Assembly (NCBI GenBank): GCA_951828385.1
Contig: OX639973.1
Location: 806,001 to 870,000 of the forward strand
Length of the DNA: 64,000 bases
From: an uncultured Poribacteria bacterium
GTDB taxonomy: Bacteria; Poribacteria; WGA-4E; WGA-3G
Reading direction: 5' to 3'
The position numbers and the translations under genes are program-made. The notes under the pieces are model-generated. The model saw nothing but the letters and a program-made list of their open reading frames with translations. It did no database searches and was not told the DNA's origin. Shown one piece after another: positions 1 to 8,386 of this stretch (positions within the stretch are counted from its first letter, which is position 1; each line of letters begins with the position of its first letter).

Positions 1-38
1 CTTGACATCCATAAGCAATAGCTAAAAAGTGATAAAAA

Positions 39-866
39 ATGTCAAAAAAACAGATAAATGTTTTAGTTTTTGGGGCACACCCCGATGATTGTGATATTAA
101 AGCGGGTGGCGTCGCTGCTTTGTATGGACGACAGGGACACTGTGTTAAGTTTGTCTCCGTTACAAACGGTGATGCTGGACACCACGAAATGGGTGGCGGT
201 CCTTTAGCACAGCGACGCTACGCAGAAGCACAAGCCGCTGCTGAAGTTATCGGAAACCTTGAATATGAACTGCTTGATAATCACGACGGCGAACTGATGC
301 CGACGTTGGAAAACCGTTATCAGATTATCCGCGCCATTCGCGAGTTCCGTCCAGATTTGATTATGACGCACCGTCCTAACGATTACCATCCGGACCATCG
401 GTATACGTCAACGTTGGTACAAGACGCGGCGTATATGGTGACCGTCCCGAATATCTGTGCACTCACGCCACATCTGGAGAAAAATCCTGTTATTGTGTAT
501 TTGAGTGACGGTTTCATGAAGCCCTACCCGTTCACACCAGATGTCGTTGTCGGTATCGACGCTGTTATTGAACAAAAGATTGACATGCTTCACTGTCACG
601 TATCACAGTTCTATGAATGGCTTCCTTACAATAGTGGCACCTTGGACGCTGTTCCTACTGATGCTTCGGCACGGCGCGCATGGCTCAGTGAACGGCTCTT
701 AAATCGTTTTCGCGCGACAGCCGAAAAGTATCGTGATTTGCTCATAGCACTCTATGGCGAAGAAGTAGGGGCGCACATCGAATATGCTGAAGCGTTTGAA
801 GGATGCGAATACGGGGCATCACTGACAGCAGAAAATATACCGACTCTCTTTCCATTTTTCCAATAA
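39..866 (+). CDS. PIG-L (LmbE-like) family zinc deacetylase
   Basis: A 275-residue protein of the PIG-L/LmbE N-acetylglucosaminyl deacetylase superfamily, cytoplasmic, with no signal peptide. The family signature AHPDD is at residues 13-17, and HPDH at 117-120 supplies the third metal ligand; together these form the usual zinc site. Family members remove acetyl groups from GlcNAc-linked substrates (mycothiol and bacillithiol synthesis, GPI anchors) or act on small sugars. The substrate cannot be read from the sequence. The start is the first ATG after an A-rich leader. A 19-nt gap with an AAGGAG ribosome site separates it from the small diheme gene, so the two may be co-transcribed. The assignment to family is secure; the biological role is open. 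Confidence 0.9.
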   Translation: MSKKQINVLVFGAHPDDCDIKAGGVAALYGRQGHCVKFVSVTNGDAGHHEMGGGPLAQRRYAEAQAAAEVIGNLEYELLDNHDGELMPTLENRYQIIRAIREFRPDLIMTHRPNDYHPDHRYTSTLVQDAAYMVTVPNICALTPHLEKNPVIVYLSDGFMKPYPFTPDVVVGIDAVIEQKIDMLHCHVSQFYEWLPYNSGTLDAVPTDASARRAWLSERLLNRFRATAEKYRDLLIALYGEEVGAHIEYAEAFEGCEYGASLTAENIPTLFPFFQ

Positions 867-885
867 GGAGTTTTGTCTTACATAC

Positions 886-1149
886 ATGCCAACAGAACAA
901 GCCAGTGCCAAGACGCTTATGTATATTGTCTGCGTTATTGGTCTCATCTTTGCGATTGTTATGGTTATCCTCTTCTTCAACGCTGCGCCTGCGCGTTCTA
1001 ATATTGAGGTGCATCGCGGCTCAGAGGAAGCGGTTGAGTGTTTGAAATGTCATTTAAGAGGCGATGAAAAATCACCGACGATGCCACATCTGAATCTCGG
1101 TAGGTGCAACCTCTGCCACGGATTATCGAAGGAGACGAAACAAGAGTAG
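886..1149 (+). CDS. small membrane-anchored diheme c-type protein
   Basis: An 87-residue protein with one hydrophobic helix at about residues 11-32 and a short C-terminal domain. The domain carries two c-type heme motifs, CLKCH (52-56) and CNLCH (74-78), with a free histidine at 68 between them. The topology implies an N-terminal membrane anchor with the heme domain in the periplasm. It resembles a minimal NapC/NrfH- or cytochrome c3-like module, but it is far shorter than those families and no exact family is recognised. The upstream AAGGAG supports the ATG. No electron-transfer partner is encoded nearby. Heme attachment is inferred from the motifs alone. Confidence 0.7.
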   Translation: MPTEQASAKTLMYIVCVIGLIFAIVMVILFFNAAPARSNIEVHRGSEEAVECLKCHLRGDEKSPTMPHLNLGRCNLCHGLSKETKQE

Positions 1150-1153
1150 GTGA

Positions 1154-2047
1154 TTAATTGGTTTGAGATTGGAGTCTCGCCTTAATTCCTACCCAAGTGA
1201 TGTTGTCTTCTGCTTCGGTTATGACCTGAAGACATTCAAATCGATTCGCCTCTAAAACCGATTGAACTTGTGTGAGTTCAGTCTCCAGAATACCAGAAAA
1301 GATGACGATTCCTGCGGGGTGTAGTCTCGGTGCGCACTCTGGAATAATCGGAAGGATCGCCTTTGTTAAGATATTGCCGATGATGAGATGGTATTTACTG
1401 TCTACCTCTTTGAGTCCGTTGCCTTGAGATAAGCACACCTGTGATGTCACGGTATTTGTTTGGAAATTCGCTGCTGCGATAGGGATTGCCGTCGGATCGA
1501 TTTCAATTGCGTCAACCCGTTTCGCCCCTAACTTGATCGCGGCAATTGTTAAGATACCGGAACCCGTTCCAATGTCCGCGATGTGGTGGAAGGGTTCGAC
1601 AGTGTGTTCTAACAATTCGAGGGAGAGTCGGGTGGTAGGGTGGTACCCCGTGCCGAACGCCATGCCCGGGTCAAGTTGGATTAAAACGTCTGTTTCGTTG
1701 TGAAGGGCATCGTGCCACGAGGGTACGATGAAAATCCGTTCTCCGACACGTTGCGGTGGGAAGGCTGCTTTCCAAGCTTCCGCCCATTCCTCAGATTTGA
1801 CGTGTTTTAAGTCAATCGTAGCAGGTCCTGTCTGAATCTCCCACGTTGGAAGTTCTGCGAGAAAGTTTTGGAGCTTTTGCATTCGCGCCCCGACTCTATC
1901 ATCTAATGGATAGTAGGCAATGAGCTGTACGTTCTGCGTATCGCGCTCCTTGAATTCGACACCGGTTGCGCTCATCTCAAAGAGACAGTTCGCGACAGCC
2001 TCGGCGGCATCATAAGAGGTAGTTACCGTAATTTTTGCCCAATCCAT
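1154..2047 (-). CDS. prmA: ribosomal protein L11 methyltransferase
   Basis: A SAM-dependent methyltransferase of 297 residues that trimethylates ribosomal protein L11. The N-terminal substrate-recognition domain is followed by a Rossmann methyltransferase domain with DIGTGSG (about 158-164). The PrmA-typical GMAFGTG loop lies just before it (about 128-134). I chose the internal ATG (protein starting MDWAKITV) because it matches the family's usual N terminus. An upstream TTG in the same frame would add 11 residues of unlikely sequence. The gene is last in grpE-dnaJ-prmA, a common arrangement in bacteria, and begins about 50 nt after the dnaJ stop. Confidence 0.93.
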   Translation of the reverse strand: MDWAKITVTTSYDAAEAVANCLFEMSATGVEFKERDTQNVQLIAYYPLDDRVGARMQKLQNFLAELPTWEIQTGPATIDLKHVKSEEWAEAWKAAFPPQRVGERIFIVPSWHDALHNETDVLIQLDPGMAFGTGYHPTTRLSLELLEHTVEPFHHIADIGTGSGILTIAAIKLGAKRVDAIEIDPTAIPIAAANFQTNTVTSQVCLSQGNGLKEVDSKYHLIIGNILTKAILPIIPECAPRLHPAGIVIFSGILETELTQVQSVLEANRFECLQVITEAEDNITWVGIKARLQSQTN

Positions 2048-2095
2048 TTTCACGTCCACACGCGCATGCGCTGACAGCAATTGAATTGTTCTCTA

Positions 2096-3208
2096 TTAGG
2101 ATTCTTCGTCGTCATGCCGGCCGAGCAATTTGTCCCAAAAGCCGTGTTCATGGTGGTAAGATTCACCACGCAGTTTCGCGAATTCTTCTAACTTCCTTCG
2201 CTGTTCCTCATTAAGATGTTTTGGTGTTTCAATTTCGACTTCAACAACCAAGTCGCCTGAATAAGAGCGTCTGTAATGGGGTACCCCTTTGTTCGGGATA
2301 CGCAGGCGTGCCCCGTATTGTGTACCGGGTGGAATATTGAGTTCTTCGCGCCCATCAACGCCTTGAACTTCGATTTTTCCACCGAGTGAGGCTTGGACGA
2401 ACGAAATTTTGGCGGATGTAATGAGATCGTTTCGGTCGCGTTCAAAACGTTCATGGGGTGCGACATTGATCACAACAAATAGGTCGCCTGGAGGTGCGCC
2501 GTTGGTCCCCGCCTCACCTTCACCGGTTAATCGGTATTTAAAACCGGTATCAACGCCTTTATCAACATTAAACTTAATCTCCTGTGTATTTCGGACGAGT
2601 CCTTTTCCTGCACAGGGCGGACAAGGTTCTTGAATGATTTCGCCTTCGCCGCGGCATTGCGGGCAGGTACGGGACATTGTAAAGAAACCTTGGGATTGGC
2701 TGACTTGACCTCTGCCGTAGCATTGTGGACACGTTATCACGCGCGTCCCTTTCTTTGCGCCGCTGCCACTGCATTCGGGGCAGGTTTCAATGCGTGGCAC
2801 CTGAATTGTGGTTTCTTTGCCGTGGATAATATCTTCGAGTGTGACTTCAAGGTTGTATTGTAAGCTGCGTCCGCGTTGCGGGCCCCGTTGCCTGCCCCCG
2901 AGTCCGCCGAAGATGTCGCCAAAAACATCGCTGAAAATATCGTCTAAATTCACACCGAACCCGCCAAAATCGCTGCCCATGCCTTCGAGTCCGGCATGAC
3001 CGAATCTATCGTACTGCTGCCGTTTCTCAGCATCGCGCAGGACTTCATAAGCCTCTGTGGCTTCCTTAAATTTATCTTCGGCTTCTTTATCGTCAGGGTT
3101 TTTATCTGGATGAAATTGGATGGCAAGTTTGCGATAAGCCTTTTTTATTTCTTCATCGTCGGCATCGCGATTGACCTCCAAAACCTCGTAGTAGTCGCGT
3201 TTTTGCAT
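2096..3208 (-). CDS. dnaJ: chaperone protein DnaJ (Hsp40)
   Basis: Co-chaperone that stimulates DnaK ATPase and delivers unfolded substrates. The 370 residues show the full type I architecture. The J domain has HPD at 33-35, followed by a Gly/Phe-rich linker (about 70-115). Four zinc-finger CxxCxGxG repeats start at cysteines 143, 160, 182 and 196, ahead of the C-terminal substrate-binding barrels. One repeat is slightly off consensus (CPPCAGKG). The gene lies 21 nt downstream of grpE on the same strand and upstream of prmA, so the three probably form one transcript. dnaK is not in the window. Confidence 0.97.
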   Translation of the reverse strand: MQKRDYYEVLEVNRDADDEEIKKAYRKLAIQFHPDKNPDDKEAEDKFKEATEAYEVLRDAEKRQQYDRFGHAGLEGMGSDFGGFGVNLDDIFSDVFGDIFGGLGGRQRGPQRGRSLQYNLEVTLEDIIHGKETTIQVPRIETCPECSGSGAKKGTRVITCPQCYGRGQVSQSQGFFTMSRTCPQCRGEGEIIQEPCPPCAGKGLVRNTQEIKFNVDKGVDTGFKYRLTGEGEAGTNGAPPGDLFVVINVAPHERFERDRNDLITSAKISFVQASLGGKIEVQGVDGREELNIPPGTQYGARLRIPNKGVPHYRRSYSGDLVVEVEIETPKHLNEEQRRKLEEFAKLRGESYHHEHGFWDKLLGRHDDEES

Positions 3209-3229
3209 TATATGCTCCCTCTTTTCTCC

Positions 3230-4081
3230 CTATTCAGCAGCATCAGTGTCCTCCGTATCATCTGCGGTATCCTTTGATGTTTCTTCCTCTTTTGCCGGTC
3301 CCTGTGAAACGACTACTTGCGAGGCGCGTAGCACACGGGTATGTAACATATAACCGCGCCGAAATTCTTCAATCACTTTTCCGTCCGGCACGTCATCTGA
3401 TGGGGTAACAAGGAGTGCCTCATGCTGATTTGGATCAAATGTTTCACCAACTGCTACGATTGGCACCAATCCGTGGATTTTGAGCGCATCCAATAGCTGT
3501 TTGTGAACCAGTTGCACACCCTCATTAAAGGTTGTGAACGCTGGTGAAACATCGCTCTCTTCAACTTTCTCAGTCACACTTTTAATAGCGGCTTCCAAAC
3601 TATCCAACACCGGTACCATCCCCTCAAGTATCCCTTCGTTGGCGAACTTGAGTTGTCGCTGATAATCGGTTTGTAAGCGTTTTTTAGTGTTCTCAGCTTC
3701 CGCTGCTGTACGTAGCAAGCGATCGCGTTCCGCTTTATATTCTTCATGAACTGCTTGCACGGCAGTCTCTACCTCTTTATTAATCTCTGCCTGCAATAGT
3801 TCTTCACGTTCTGTTTCGTATTGATCACGCACGCGTTGGACAATAGCCTCTACCTCGTCCTTAACCTGCGATGTAAGGTTGGTAGCGGTTTCTTCCACAG
3901 GAGAAATACGTTCTTCGATCTCTTGTTTGACTTCTGATTTGATCGTATCAAGAGCGACCTCCGCGATTTCCCGCATGCGCGTGACAAGTGTTTTCTCTTT
4001 TCCCTCTTTATTGTCGGTGGAATCGTTATCTGAAGCTTCTTCTACTTCTGCTTCTATTTTTATTTTTTTAACTTCAGCCAT
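3230..4081 (-). CDS. grpE: nucleotide exchange factor GrpE
   Basis: GrpE releases ADP from DnaK. At 283 residues it is longer than the usual 190-200. The extra N-terminal part (about 1-110) is rich in Glu/Lys and predicted helical. The long dimerising coiled coil and a C-terminal beta wing then follow; family residues are visible in VPVLDSLEAAI (about 155-165) and in the C-terminal stretch GYMLHTRVLRASQVVVS. It is first in the grpE-dnaJ-prmA group. A small hairpin overlaps its ribosome-binding site (see the regulatory entry at 4083). The long N-terminal extension is unusual, and its function cannot be told. Confidence 0.93.
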   Translation of the reverse strand: MAEVKKIKIEAEVEEASDNDSTDNKEGKEKTLVTRMREIAEVALDTIKSEVKQEIEERISPVEETATNLTSQVKDEVEAIVQRVRDQYETEREELLQAEINKEVETAVQAVHEEYKAERDRLLRTAAEAENTKKRLQTDYQRQLKFANEGILEGMVPVLDSLEAAIKSVTEKVEESDVSPAFTTFNEGVQLVHKQLLDALKIHGLVPIVAVGETFDPNQHEALLVTPSDDVPDGKVIEEFRRGYMLHTRVLRASQVVVSQGPAKEEETSKDTADDTEDTDAAE

Positions 4082-4082
4082 T

Positions 4083-4097
4083 ATGAAGTCCCTTCAT
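4083..4097 (-). promoter_or_regulatory. hairpin over the grpE ribosome-binding site
   Basis: On the minus strand, ATGAAG-GGA-CTTCAT forms a 6-bp stem with a 3-nt loop ending one base before the grpE ATG. The AAGGGA ribosome-binding sequence is half in the stem and half in the loop. A short hairpin that masks the Shine-Dalgarno of a heat-shock gene is the layout of a simple RNA thermometer. The structure is visible in the sequence; the thermosensing role is inference. Confidence 0.35.
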
Positions 4098-4138
4098 TTT
4101 TTAAATGCGTGTTTGAAAAGCACGCGTAAAATTATATT

Positions 4139-4885
4139 TTAACCGTGAACAGCGTTGGCGAAATTTTTCATTAATTCAAAGGAGCCATTTTTTTCGAGGA
4201 CATTGCCAGTGACGATGAAATCGGCACCTGCTTTCACTTTTTCTGCGGCGATTTTCGGTGTACGAATGCCGCCCCCGACGATTAATGGAATGCTAATTTG
4301 GTTTTTCACAGCGGCGATCATCTCATCTGGAACAGGCTGTGCTGCGCCGCTTCCTGCCTCTAAATATACCATCTGCATGCCGAGATATTCCGCGGCTAAC
4401 GCGTGTGGCCCCGCGATATCCGGTTTATCCCGTGGAATAGGTGCCGTCCCGCTCATAAATTCAACAGCGGTTCTGTTGCCACCCTCAATAAGCATATAAC
4501 CGGTCGGGATAGGTTTAAGGGCATAGCGCTGTATCCAGGGTGCTGCCTTAACTTGTTCGCCAATGAGATAATTCGGGTTGCGTCCACTAATTAGACTGAT
4601 ATAGAGAATAGCGTCAGCGTATGGCGTAAGATGCATTGAATCACCGGGGAAAAGCACGATAGGGAGTTTCGTCTCCTGCTTGAGTGCCTTCGCAATTGGA
4701 TGCAAATCGTTTGTTAGAAAGCTGCCGCCTAACAAAATAGCATCTGCGCCAGCCTGCTCGACCTCCACTGCGAGTTTGGTACATTTATCGACTTCGCACT
4801 GCTCCGGATCGATTAGAACAAAATAACCAGCGTTATGCTTTTTCAGCACCTCATTAAAGTAGTCGAGAACCGAATTTGATCTCAA
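4139..4885 (-). CDS. geranylgeranylglyceryl phosphate synthase-like TIM-barrel prenyltransferase
   Basis: A 248-residue (beta/alpha)8 prenyltransferase of the PcrB/GGGPS family. The family couples a polyprenyl diphosphate to sn-glycerol-1-phosphate, which is the first ether bond of archaeal lipids. Family signatures visible are VLIDPEQ near residue 25, GGSFLT, LFPGDSMHLTP, YMLIEGG, YLEAGSGA and the phosphate-binding IVGGGIRTP, followed by GADFIVTGN. The YLEAGSGA pattern fits group II enzymes known from archaea and Bacteroidetes. The start is a TTG preceded by AAAGGA; no better ATG exists. It lies downstream of the TrmH and UbiA genes. Chain length of the prenyl donor cannot be read from sequence. 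Confidence 0.88.
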   Translation of the reverse strand: MRSNSVLDYFNEVLKKHNAGYFVLIDPEQCEVDKCTKLAVEVEQAGADAILLGGSFLTNDLHPIAKALKQETKLPIVLFPGDSMHLTPYADAILYISLISGRNPNYLIGEQVKAAPWIQRYALKPIPTGYMLIEGGNRTAVEFMSGTAPIPRDKPDIAGPHALAAEYLGMQMVYLEAGSGAAQPVPDEMIAAVKNQISIPLIVGGGIRTPKIAAEKVKAGADFIVTGNVLEKNGSFELMKNFANAVHG

Positions 4886-5000
4886 ATGCGATGTGTCCTT
4901 TTTATCTCATCATTAAATTTTGGCTTGCAAACTGGCATTTTCTTTAGGGGTTTGCGCGCAGCCTACTTTTTTAAAATTGTACCATATTTTTGGTGATTTG

Positions 5001-6221
5001 TCAAATGCGACACTGTCGCGCCACCTCGTAGAGAAGGATACCTGCTGCGACTCCTACATTGAGGGATGATTGTCCTGATGCCATCGGAATACGGACGAGT
5101 TCTGTACAGGCGGCTTGCGTTTCAGCAGACAACCCGCTATTTTCATTGCCGACAACAACAGCGGTAGGCAGTGAGAGTTTCGTGGCGTATAACTCTTTTT
5201 CTGCCTTGGATGTTCCGCCTAATATACGCCAGCCTGATAGACGTAGCGTCTCAATCGCGGCACCGATATCTGTTGCATAGTACAACGGTAAACGTCCAAC
5301 CGCGCCTCGTGATGCCCGCACACAGTTTTTATGAAACGGACTCGCGCCGATCCGACTTAGCAGGACGGCAGATACTCCGACTGCATCTGCTGTCCGCAAT
5401 GTCATACCTAAATTGTCTGGGTTTGCGATGTTCTCAGCGATGAGTATTGTACATCCCGGACTAAAGTGAAAATTGGGTTGACCTGATTCTGACGAAAAGT
5501 GCCGAAAGTTAAAGTATACCGATGCCATAACTGATGGTACCGGACGGGTTGTAGTGACTGAACCCATGACACCATCGTTAACTTGGTAACAGGAAATATT
5601 ATCGGCAGATGCATTCTTTAAGAGGCTTTGCCCATCCGACGTTTCAAATAGGGCAGTGGTATAAAGGATTCTCTCAATAGGGAGTCCATCTTTAACCGCC
5701 CGTTCTACCATCAGGTCTCCTTCGACAACAAATTGCGAATATTCAAGTTTGCCCTTTAAGGTAGCTAATTTACGCATCTCTGCGGCAACCGCATCTTTGC
5801 GTTTAGAAATAGTTCGTTGCTCTACTACAGCACCACTCCCGCGTTTAATACCGCGATAAAATCTTCCATCATCCGTATGAACAAATTCACCTTCTAAGAC
5901 ATCGAGTATTGCGTTGTCCATCCACTTTTCTGTGAGGTGGAACATTCCGGAGCATCGTCTTGGAAAAGCCAAGAGCAGTGCTCTCAGGCTTCGTTCGGTT
6001 ATGGCAGTAAGATAGACTTGATAATCAGTATCAAAGGTGTCCCCTGGTGTCATCAGTAAGACTCCACTGAGTTTCTGCCAACCTGTGGTAAGCACCTGAT
6101 AATTTTGATGCCATTCACCTGTCTTAGAAAAGGTCTGGTACGCCTGTTTAAAGCGAGAGATTACCGTGGCATCAGGATTTTCTCTTTCTAAGAAAGCGAT
6201 GACTTTACCGTAGTTTATCAT
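5001..6221 (-). CDS. TrmH/SpoU-family RNA 2'-O-methyltransferase with extra N-terminal domain
   Basis: A 406-residue protein. The C-terminal half is a SpoU methyltransferase with all three trefoil-knot motifs: NPDNLGMTLRTADAVG, VVVGNENSGLS and IPMASGQSSLNVGVAAG. It is preceded by a small substrate-binding domain (from about residue 130, TISKRKDA). These enzymes 2'-O-methylate rRNA or tRNA riboses. The first roughly 125 residues form an extra domain I do not recognise, possibly a decayed GNAT-like fold. The start is fixed by an ATGA overlap with the UbiA stop (ATG 6221-6219, TGA 6220-6218), implying translational coupling. A longer reading frame exists upstream but lies inside the UbiA gene. 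Confidence 0.85.
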   Translation of the reverse strand: MINYGKVIAFLERENPDATVISRFKQAYQTFSKTGEWHQNYQVLTTGWQKLSGVLLMTPGDTFDTDYQVYLTAITERSLRALLLAFPRRCSGMFHLTEKWMDNAILDVLEGEFVHTDDGRFYRGIKRGSGAVVEQRTISKRKDAVAAEMRKLATLKGKLEYSQFVVEGDLMVERAVKDGLPIERILYTTALFETSDGQSLLKNASADNISCYQVNDGVMGSVTTTRPVPSVMASVYFNFRHFSSESGQPNFHFSPGCTILIAENIANPDNLGMTLRTADAVGVSAVLLSRIGASPFHKNCVRASRGAVGRLPLYYATDIGAAIETLRLSGWRILGGTSKAEKELYATKLSLPTAVVVGNENSGLSAETQAACTELVRIPMASGQSSLNVGVAAGILLYEVARQCRI

Positions 6222-7066
6222 AGAAAGGTTCCGAGATAGATTGCGCCGAGTCCGACAAATATATCCCACTTCATCCAGCGTTGGATGGTGGCACAGCTTT
6301 CTTTGGAAGCATCACGTAACAGGCGGATTGCACATCCGATAAGGACTAAATCGACACCGAGTACAACTGCTAACAAATAATGCCATGAATACCCTGTAAA
6401 TAGGTAGGGGATAGGACTGAATAGAATAACCAACGCCATGAAACCGATAGCTGTCTTTACAGCGAGTTGTGGGTTGAGAATTGCGAGTGTTTTTACACTG
6501 TTTTTCAAGTCGCCTTCTGTATCTTCAAGGTCTTTGATGATTTCCCGCGCTGTTGTGAACAGGAACGCAAAGATTGCTGGCATCAGTGTGCCTTGCACCG
6601 AATCTATCGCGACACCACCAGAGATAAAGGTTAAAGCGGTTAAACTGCTTACGACTAAATTGCCGACAAACGGTACACGTTTCAGCCAGAGTGCGTAGCT
6701 CGCGAGTGCGACGCACACGAGGGTTGCAATCGCTGTTGCGTTTGTATTAATAAGTGTTCCCAACCCGATACCGATAACAACGAGAATCATCGCAAAAATC
6801 AGGGCATCTATGCGCCGAATGCGTCCAGAAGGTAGGGGGCGTCGTGGACGATTAATTTGGTCAATGTTATAATCGCAATAATCGTTTATGGCGTTTCCAG
6901 CAGAAAGCATGATGAATGCGGCGATAGAAACCAACCAAAGCCGAATGTCGAGGAGATTTTCGATCGTGCCTTGGCTGGCGAACATCCCCCCGAGCCATGC
7001 GGAGATAAAAGCGATAATTCCGTTAAGAGGGCGCGCGAGTTCAAGATATGCGAACAGGGTTTTCAT
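6218..7066 (-). CDS. UbiA-family prenyltransferase, DGGGP-synthase-like
   Basis: An integral membrane prenyltransferase of 282 residues with about eight or nine hydrophobic helices. Both Asp-rich motifs that bind Mg-prenyl diphosphate are present: NDYCDYNID with the following NRPRRPLPSG, and KDLEDTEGD. The wording of both motifs is closest to archaeal geranylgeranylglycerol-phosphate geranylgeranyltransferases, which add the second prenyl ether to GGGP. Menaquinone or heme-O enzymes of the same superfamily are the main alternative. A GGGP-synthase homologue lies two genes downstream in the same direction, which favours the ether-lipid reading. The gene overlaps the TrmH gene by ATGA. Family secure, substrate inferred. 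Confidence 0.85.
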   Translation of the reverse strand: MKTLFAYLELARPLNGIIAFISAWLGGMFASQGTIENLLDIRLWLVSIAAFIMLSAGNAINDYCDYNIDQINRPRRPLPSGRIRRIDALIFAMILVVIGIGLGTLINTNATAIATLVCVALASYALWLKRVPFVGNLVVSSLTALTFISGGVAIDSVQGTLMPAIFAFLFTTAREIIKDLEDTEGDLKNSVKTLAILNPQLAVKTAIGFMALVILFSPIPYLFTGYSWHYLLAVVLGVDLVLIGCAIRLLRDASKESCATIQRWMKWDIFVGLGAIYLGTFL

Positions 7067-7263
7067 TTCCGAGATTTCTGACTCCCAATCTATTATGGTA
7101 GATTTCAGAATTAATTGGACACTTTGGCAAGGTTGGGAAACTTCTCAATTTTAGGCGGTAGGGAGAGACAGAGCAGGCAAATCCAAGTGGCCCTAGCAGC
7201 ATAAGGGTGAGGTACGTGGCGTATTTCTGAAAAACGAGCAGGTTCAACAGATCGGAAGTGCTG

Positions 7264-8310
7264 CTACGATTCATCCTCCAACTCTTGAAGTTTTGCTTCG
7301 AGTTCTTCTACCCGTTTCTGGAGTTTTGCGAATTCAGGGAGCAGTTCTGGCAATTTTCGGGTTGCGGCGTGAATTCGTAATTCTTGCTTATGAGGACGCG
7401 CAGGAAATCCAGAGAGCTGACTTCCAGCAGGCATATCTTTTGTAACCGCCGATTTCGCGTAAACGACGCTGTCATCACCAAGCGTCAGATGTCCTGCAGC
7501 GCCGCCGTGCCCTGCGATATTGACCCGATTGCCGAGCGTGGTACTCCCAGCGATGCCGACTTGTGCGGCGAGACAGCAATCCTCTCCGATGACAACGTTG
7601 TGCGCGATTTGGACGAGATTATCCAACTTTGTGCCACGTTTGATGAGTGTTTCAGAAAGTGTCGCTCTATCAATGGTCGTATTGGCACCGATTTCAACAT
7701 CATCTTCAATAACGACAGTCCCAATCTGCGGAATTTTGTGGTGTCGGTTGCTGACCGGTGCGAATCCGAAACCGTCACTCCCAATAACAGCCCCACAGTG
7801 GATAATGACTCGGTCCCCAATCGTAACTTCTTCCCGGATATTAACGTGTGGATAGATAAGTCCATCAGCACCGATTTTAGTGGCTTCACCGATATAGACG
7901 AAAGGTTGAATGACGGTGTCATCGCCAATCTCAACGTTGTCAGCGATGTAAGTAAACGCTTGAATTGAGACGCGCTCACCGAGTTTGACGTTCTTCCCTA
8001 AAATTGCTGTTTCATCAACCCCTGGAAGTGCCCGATAGTTTTTGTCCCATGAGAATATTTCCAAAACTTTAACGAAAGCCCAGTAAGGATTATCAACGCG
8101 AATCGTCGGCTTTCCATTGCCAGAGACACCGCGCCCAATAATGATAGCCGCGGCTTGGGTTGTTGCTATAGCGGCGAGATACTTCGGATTGGCAACAAAG
8201 GTAATTTGAGTCGGAAGAGCCTCGTTGATTCCAGAAACTCCTGTAATTTCAATCTCACCATCGCCAGAGAGATCTCCATTGAGGTGTTCACAAATTTCTT
8301 TGAGTTTCAT
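7264..8310 (-). CDS. lpxD: UDP-3-O-acylglucosamine N-acyltransferase
   Basis: LpxD adds the N-linked hydroxyacyl chain in lipid A biosynthesis, in the cytoplasm. The N-terminal uridine-binding domain (about 1-100) precedes a left-handed parallel beta helix of hexapeptide repeats (about 100-290), then a C-terminal helix. The catalytic histidine lies in IAHNVVIG at about residue 237. The HHKIPQIG loop is also typical. ATGTTTATGAAA offers two starts two codons apart; I give the second, which matches the family (MKLKEICEHL). Order bamA-ompH-lpxD is the classical Gram-negative envelope cluster. Its presence implies lipid A, at least genetically. Confidence 0.95.
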   Translation of the reverse strand: MKLKEICEHLNGDLSGDGEIEITGVSGINEALPTQITFVANPKYLAAIATTQAAAIIIGRGVSGNGKPTIRVDNPYWAFVKVLEIFSWDKNYRALPGVDETAILGKNVKLGERVSIQAFTYIADNVEIGDDTVIQPFVYIGEATKIGADGLIYPHVNIREEVTIGDRVIIHCGAVIGSDGFGFAPVSNRHHKIPQIGTVVIEDDVEIGANTTIDRATLSETLIKRGTKLDNLVQIAHNVVIGEDCCLAAQVGIAGSTTLGNRVNIAGHGGAAGHLTLGDDSVVYAKSAVTKDMPAGSQLSGFPARPHKQELRIHAATRKLPELLPEFAKLQKRVEELEAKLQELEDES

Positions 8311-8386
8311 AAACATCTACCCTAATCCTTTCTCCGTAGGTTTGATTTGTCTGATCTTCATATTACGGAGTTGAGGCAGTGTAAGG

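Noticed and set aside
4105-4130. CIRCE-like operator upstream of grpE (GCGTG-N9-CACGC)
   Set aside because: Spacing matches, but only 5 bp pair and the sequence does not match the TTAGCACTC consensus.
7384-7979. Open frames on both strands inside lpxD
   Set aside because: Both arise from hexapeptide-repeat periodicity of lpxD.
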